This document shows, in pieces, positions 61,570-64,000 of a stretch of DNA of 64,000 bases (positions are counted from its first letter, which is position 1; the number at the start of each line of letters is the position of its first letter). The position numbers and the translations under genes were made by a program. Source of the DNA: an uncultured Neglectibacter sp. (GTDB lineage Bacteria; Bacillota; Clostridia; Oscillospirales; Acutalibacteraceae); NCBI GenBank assembly GCA_904419785.1, contig CAJFSY010000005.1, forward strand, positions 62,001 through 126,000, given 5' to 3'. Below the pieces are notes generated by a model. It did no database searches and was not told where the DNA came from. It saw only the letters and a list, made by a program, of their open reading frames with translations.

Positions 61570-62736
61570 TTATTTCGTCACACTACATGTTTTACATTCT
61601 TCCCACATTACCTGGGCAAAGATACCATATCCTGTTGTGGGGTCTTCTGTAAACACATGGGTAACAGCGCCTGCCAATTCTCCATTTTGTAAAATCGGGC
61701 AGCCGCTCATACCTTGTACAATGCCTCCTGTCAACTCCAGAAGCCTGGGGTCCGTTACGTGGACCACCAGGTTTTTTGTTTGCTGGTCCTCGTTGGCGAT
61801 CTCAACGATCTCGCCGTCGTAAAGCTGAGGCCCGTTTTCGTCCACGCTGGCCAAAAATTTTACGGGCCCGCATTGAACTTCCTCACGGGATAAGATCTCC
61901 ACGGCTTCTCCTTCGGGAGGTGTAACTAGAGTGCCATAGACGCCGGTTTCTTTGTTTATAAGCAAAGAGCCCAAACTTTCGTCAGAGGAAAAATACCCTT
62001 TCAGCTGTCCGGGTGAATTTGGCTCTCCTTTGACGATGCCGCTTAACGTGATGGGCGCCGGCTCACCGGATTTTAAGGCCATCACCCCGTTGGTGTCCAT
62101 GTCGCAGATGCCGTGTCCCAGCCCGGCGAAAACACCGCTTGCCGGATCGTAAAAGGTAAGGGTGCCGATACCGGCGGCGCTGTCTCGAACCCACATGCCG
62201 GTTTTAAAGGAGCCTTCCCCATATACCGGAGTGATTTGGGCTTCAAAAACTTGTTCTCCCCGGCGAACTTGAAAGGTAATAGGTTCCCCGCCGCTTTGGC
62301 CGATATATTTTGCCAGCGAAGCGTTGTCGGGGATGTCCAGCCCGTTGGCCCGCAGAAGGTAATCCCCTGGGATGATACCGGCTTCGGCGGCTGGACAGCA
62401 TACGCCGGTTTCGGTATAGATGTCAGAGAGGGAAGCCACAATAACTCCGTCGGTAAAAAGTTTGATGCCGAAAGACGTACCCAGAGGGATCACTTTTCCC
62501 GGTTCGGTTTGAGAAACGGTTTGGGCGGCAACGGGCGTTTCCTGCTGCTGGGGGAAGAATTCTTTTCCTCTATTAAATACAGACGCTTCCAAAGCTGCCG
62601 GTTGGGCTGAGTCATCTAACACTCCCACACATCCCAGCATACATAAAGCGGTTGTGCCTACGCTAAGAGCAAAAAGCTTTACGGCTTTTAACGCGTTTTT
62701 CTTATTCCAGTGTTTCCAAAAAGGTTTGATAATCAT
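61570..62736 (-). CDS. spoIVB: SpoIVB serine peptidase (S55)
   Basis: Forespore-secreted protease that, in Bacillus, cleaves SpoIVFA to trigger sigma-K activation across the intermembrane space. The 388-residue protein has an N-terminal membrane anchor (LFALSVGTTALCMLGCVGVL), a PDZ domain (about residues 90-165: GIKLFTDGVIVASLSDI...AEAGIIPGDYLLRANG) and the S55 domain with GVFAGLGHGICDMDTNG (His) and GGIVQGMSGCPILQNG (Ser) motifs. Lies 147 bp upstream of spo0A. Supports true endospore formation in this organism. Confidence 0.96.
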   Translation of the reverse strand: MIIKPFWKHWNKKNALKAVKLFALSVGTTALCMLGCVGVLDDSAQPAALEASVFNRGKEFFPQQQETPVAAQTVSQTEPGKVIPLGTSFGIKLFTDGVIVASLSDIYTETGVCCPAAEAGIIPGDYLLRANGLDIPDNASLAKYIGQSGGEPITFQVRRGEQVFEAQITPVYGEGSFKTGMWVRDSAAGIGTLTFYDPASGVFAGLGHGICDMDTNGVMALKSGEPAPITLSGIVKGEPNSPGQLKGYFSSDESLGSLLINKETGVYGTLVTPPEGEAVEILSREEVQCGPVKFLASVDENGPQLYDGEIVEIANEDQQTKNLVVHVTDPRLLELTGGIVQGMSGCPILQNGELAGAVTHVFTEDPTTGYGIFAQVMWEECKTCSVTK

Positions 62737-62825
62737 TCATCCCTTTCTTGGGCGTAAAATGCGAAAACGTGTTTTTCGCGCCCGAAATTACTGTGCCACC
62801 CGAGATGAAAAATATTTTGACAATT

Positions 62826-62857
62826 AAAAACGCTCCTGCGCAAAAGAGGCAGGAGCG
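62826..62857 (-). terminator. Minus-strand terminator upstream of spoIVB
   Basis: CGCTCCTGC (62831-62839) pairs with GCAGGAGCG (62849-62857), with five T residues following on the minus strand (62830-62826). No annotated minus-strand gene feeds it in this window, so it may end a small RNA or shield spoIVB from readthrough. Confidence 0.7.
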
Positions 62858-63187
62858 AGAATTTTTGGTCTGCCGCAACGATGAAGCGTTGGCCGTGGAC
62901 TGGCGATTGCCAGCCCATGCTTTATCGAAGGACAGTATGTTAAAGAAAAAAGTTATGCAAGAGAAAATTTTTCAACAAGTAGGATTTGTCAGTTTGAGGT
63001 GATCACATCCTTTCTCGTTTCAGTGTCTACAGTCTAAGCTATAAATATGAAGGCCGCATAAGGAGTTTTTGAAAAATCCGTAAGGAATTTATGAACAGAG
63101 CTTGAATGAAAGTTTTTTTGAAATTATGAATTGTGCTGAAATTGCATGGAATTTCCATGTTTTAGCGATTTAAAGCGCCTTTTCTTG
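62858..63187. other. Intergenic stretch with consecutive hairpins, no gene identified
   Basis: Two further hairpins adjoin the terminator: GCAACG/CGTTG with a six-base loop (62875-62890), and GGACTGGC/GCCAGCCC with loop GATT (62897-62916). From 62917 to 63187 the sequence is AT-rich with no convincing coding frame. A 21-codon frame at 62938-63003 has AAGGA upstream but no other support. I did not find a clear promoter for a small RNA. Confidence 0.4.
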
Positions 63188-63216
63188 TTGAAACGCTGCT
63201 GATTTTGTGATAAGAT
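63188..63216 (+). promoter_or_regulatory. Sigma-A promoter candidate for the P-loop ATPase gene
   Basis: TTGAAA (63188-63193), 17-bp spacer, TAAGAT (63211-63216), about 90 bp before the start codon. Confidence 0.6.
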
Positions 63217-63304
63217 TAAAAATATTCCCAACTCTAAAGACTGAAAATGCAAGATGAAATTCTGATACTTGCAAGAAGAGCTTTGATGGACAATGGAGGA
63301 CCTT

Positions 63305-63973
63305 ATGGAAAAACGTGCCCGCATTACCGTGATCTGCGGTCATTATGGCTGCGGCAAAACAAATTTAGCCTTAAATCTGGCCCTGGAAGCCGCTGGCGAA
63401 GGGGAGAAGGTCACTGTGGCGGACCTGGACATTGTCAACCCGTATTTCCGTTCTTCAGAATACGGCGGACTGCTGGAAGAGCGCGGCGTCAAGCTGATCG
63501 CCCCTGTGTTCGCAGGCACCACATTGGATACTCCCACGCTGCCGCCGGAACTCTATTCCATTTTCGAGCCGGAAAGCGGCCGTGTCTTTATCGATGCCGG
63601 CGGGGATGATGCGGGAGTCACCGCTTTGGGCGGGCTTCATGATCTGCTGCGGGAAGCAGGATACGAAATGCTTTACGTCATTAACCGGTATCGTGTTTTG
63701 TCCCAAACGCCCCAGGAAGCCGCAGCTTTATTGGGGGAGATCGAGACCGCCAGCCGGTTGAAAGCTACTGCTTTGGTGAACAATTCCCACCTGGGGGTAG
63801 AGACAAAGCTGGAGACGCTGGTTTCCGCTTTGGATTTTGCCCAAGAGACAGCAAAGCTTACCGGTCTGCCGCTGCTGTATTCCACCGCCCCTGATTTTGC
63901 GCTGGAGCCGGGAGAAGTTCTCCCACAAGGCTTCCACAAAATCAAGAGGTATGTGAAATTCATGTGGGAATGA
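63305..63973 (+). CDS. ParA/MinD-like P-loop ATPase (CobQ/CobB type)
   Basis: 222 residues with Walker A GHYGCGKTNLALNLAL near residue 10, a deviant form lacking the usual signature Lys of ParA, ADLDIVNPYFRSSEYGGLLEERGV (switch region) and VFIDAGGDDAGVTALGG (Walker B region). The C-terminal part reads ALVNNSHLGVETKLETLVSALDFAQ. In Clostridia such ATPases often precede a ferredoxin and 2-oxoacid:ferredoxin oxidoreductase genes; the downstream region is outside the window. ATG 63305 follows TGGAGG with a short spacing; ATG 63293 is the alternative. Confidence 0.85.
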   Translation: MEKRARITVICGHYGCGKTNLALNLALEAAGEGEKVTVADLDIVNPYFRSSEYGGLLEERGVKLIAPVFAGTTLDTPTLPPELYSIFEPESGRVFIDAGGDDAGVTALGGLHDLLREAGYEMLYVINRYRVLSQTPQEAAALLGEIETASRLKATALVNNSHLGVETKLETLVSALDFAQETAKLTGLPLLYSTAPDFALEPGEVLPQGFHKIKRYVKFMWE

Positions 63974-64000
63974 CAAGAAAGGTTAAAAAGTACCATTTTT

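Noticed and set aside
62748..63002. 84-codon plus-strand frame upstream of spoIVB
   Set aside because: No ribosome site at its start, crosses the terminator hairpins and has no recognisable domain. The 21-codon end with AAGGA is noted but too weak to call.
1..64000. CRISPR arrays, insertion sequences, prophage, tRNA or rRNA genes
   Set aside because: No regularly spaced repeats, transposase or integrase frames, or cloverleaf sequences were found by eye; a small tRNA could be missed without a covariance search.

Overview
The window is about 64 kb of a moderately GC-rich Gram-positive chromosome. A class B penicillin-binding protein with PASTA domains, a division/cell-wall cluster, Spo0A next to SpoIVB, T-box leaders, an L10 leader and strong AAGGAGG ribosome sites all point to a spore-forming Clostridia, most likely of the Oscillospirales type. 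I saw no tRNA, rRNA, CRISPR array, insertion sequence or prophage, so this is core chromosome with a few accessory genes.

Layout. 1-9.8 kb: division and cell-wall cluster (PBP, mraY, ftsW, murG, murA, ftsQ, ftsZ), with no murD at its usual place between mraY and ftsW. 9.9-12.1 kb: a VOC protein, a fumarase-type beta subunit without its alpha partner, and a cation diffusion facilitator. 12.2-25.3 kb: a nitrogen-assimilation block. On the minus strand lie a glutamate synthase split into three genes, a type I glutamine synthetase and an ANTAR antiterminator. On the plus strand lie a type III glutamine synthetase, an ammonium transporter-PII fusion interrupted by a one-base frameshift, a T-box-controlled asparagine synthetase and purF. 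The 487-bp divergent region in its middle carries two sigma-A promoters. Each leader contains hexaloop hairpins that overlap intrinsic terminators, matching the known RNA target of ANTAR proteins.

25.4-31.3 kb: a minus-strand operon of two AsnB-like amidotransferases, an ATP-grasp ligase resembling D-aspartate ligase, and an aspartate racemase. It probably makes and amidates a D-aspartate peptidoglycan cross-bridge. 31.5-45.6 kb: an XRE regulator, a histidine-phosphatase-fold protein lacking the catalytic histidine, T-box-controlled leuA, dCMP deaminase with a DUF1624 membrane protein, a large polytopic membrane protein, rsmA, a GNAT enzyme, the ddl-murI-DUF1934-argS operon and an unrecognised gene.

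45.7-49.5 kb: rpmG-secE-nusG and rplK-rplA-rplJ-rplL with autoregulatory leaders; rplL is followed by a terminator and an alpha-galactosidase rather than rpoB. 49.6-60.5 kb: accessory metabolism, a heterodimeric ABC exporter behind a structured leader, an MFS transporter and a type A chloramphenicol acetyltransferase-like gene. 60.6-64 kb: spo0A with an atypical receiver domain, spoIVB, a structured intergenic stretch and a P-loop ATPase.

How the genes work together: cell-wall synthesis recurs in three places (division cluster, D-Asp operon, ddl/murI). The nitrogen block links ammonium uptake, two glutamine synthetases, glutamate synthase and glutamine-consuming amidotransferases under one RNA-binding regulator. 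Start codons were set by ribosome-site spacing and family N-termini, so several differ from the longest open frame. All family assignments were made by reading the protein sequence, without a database search.
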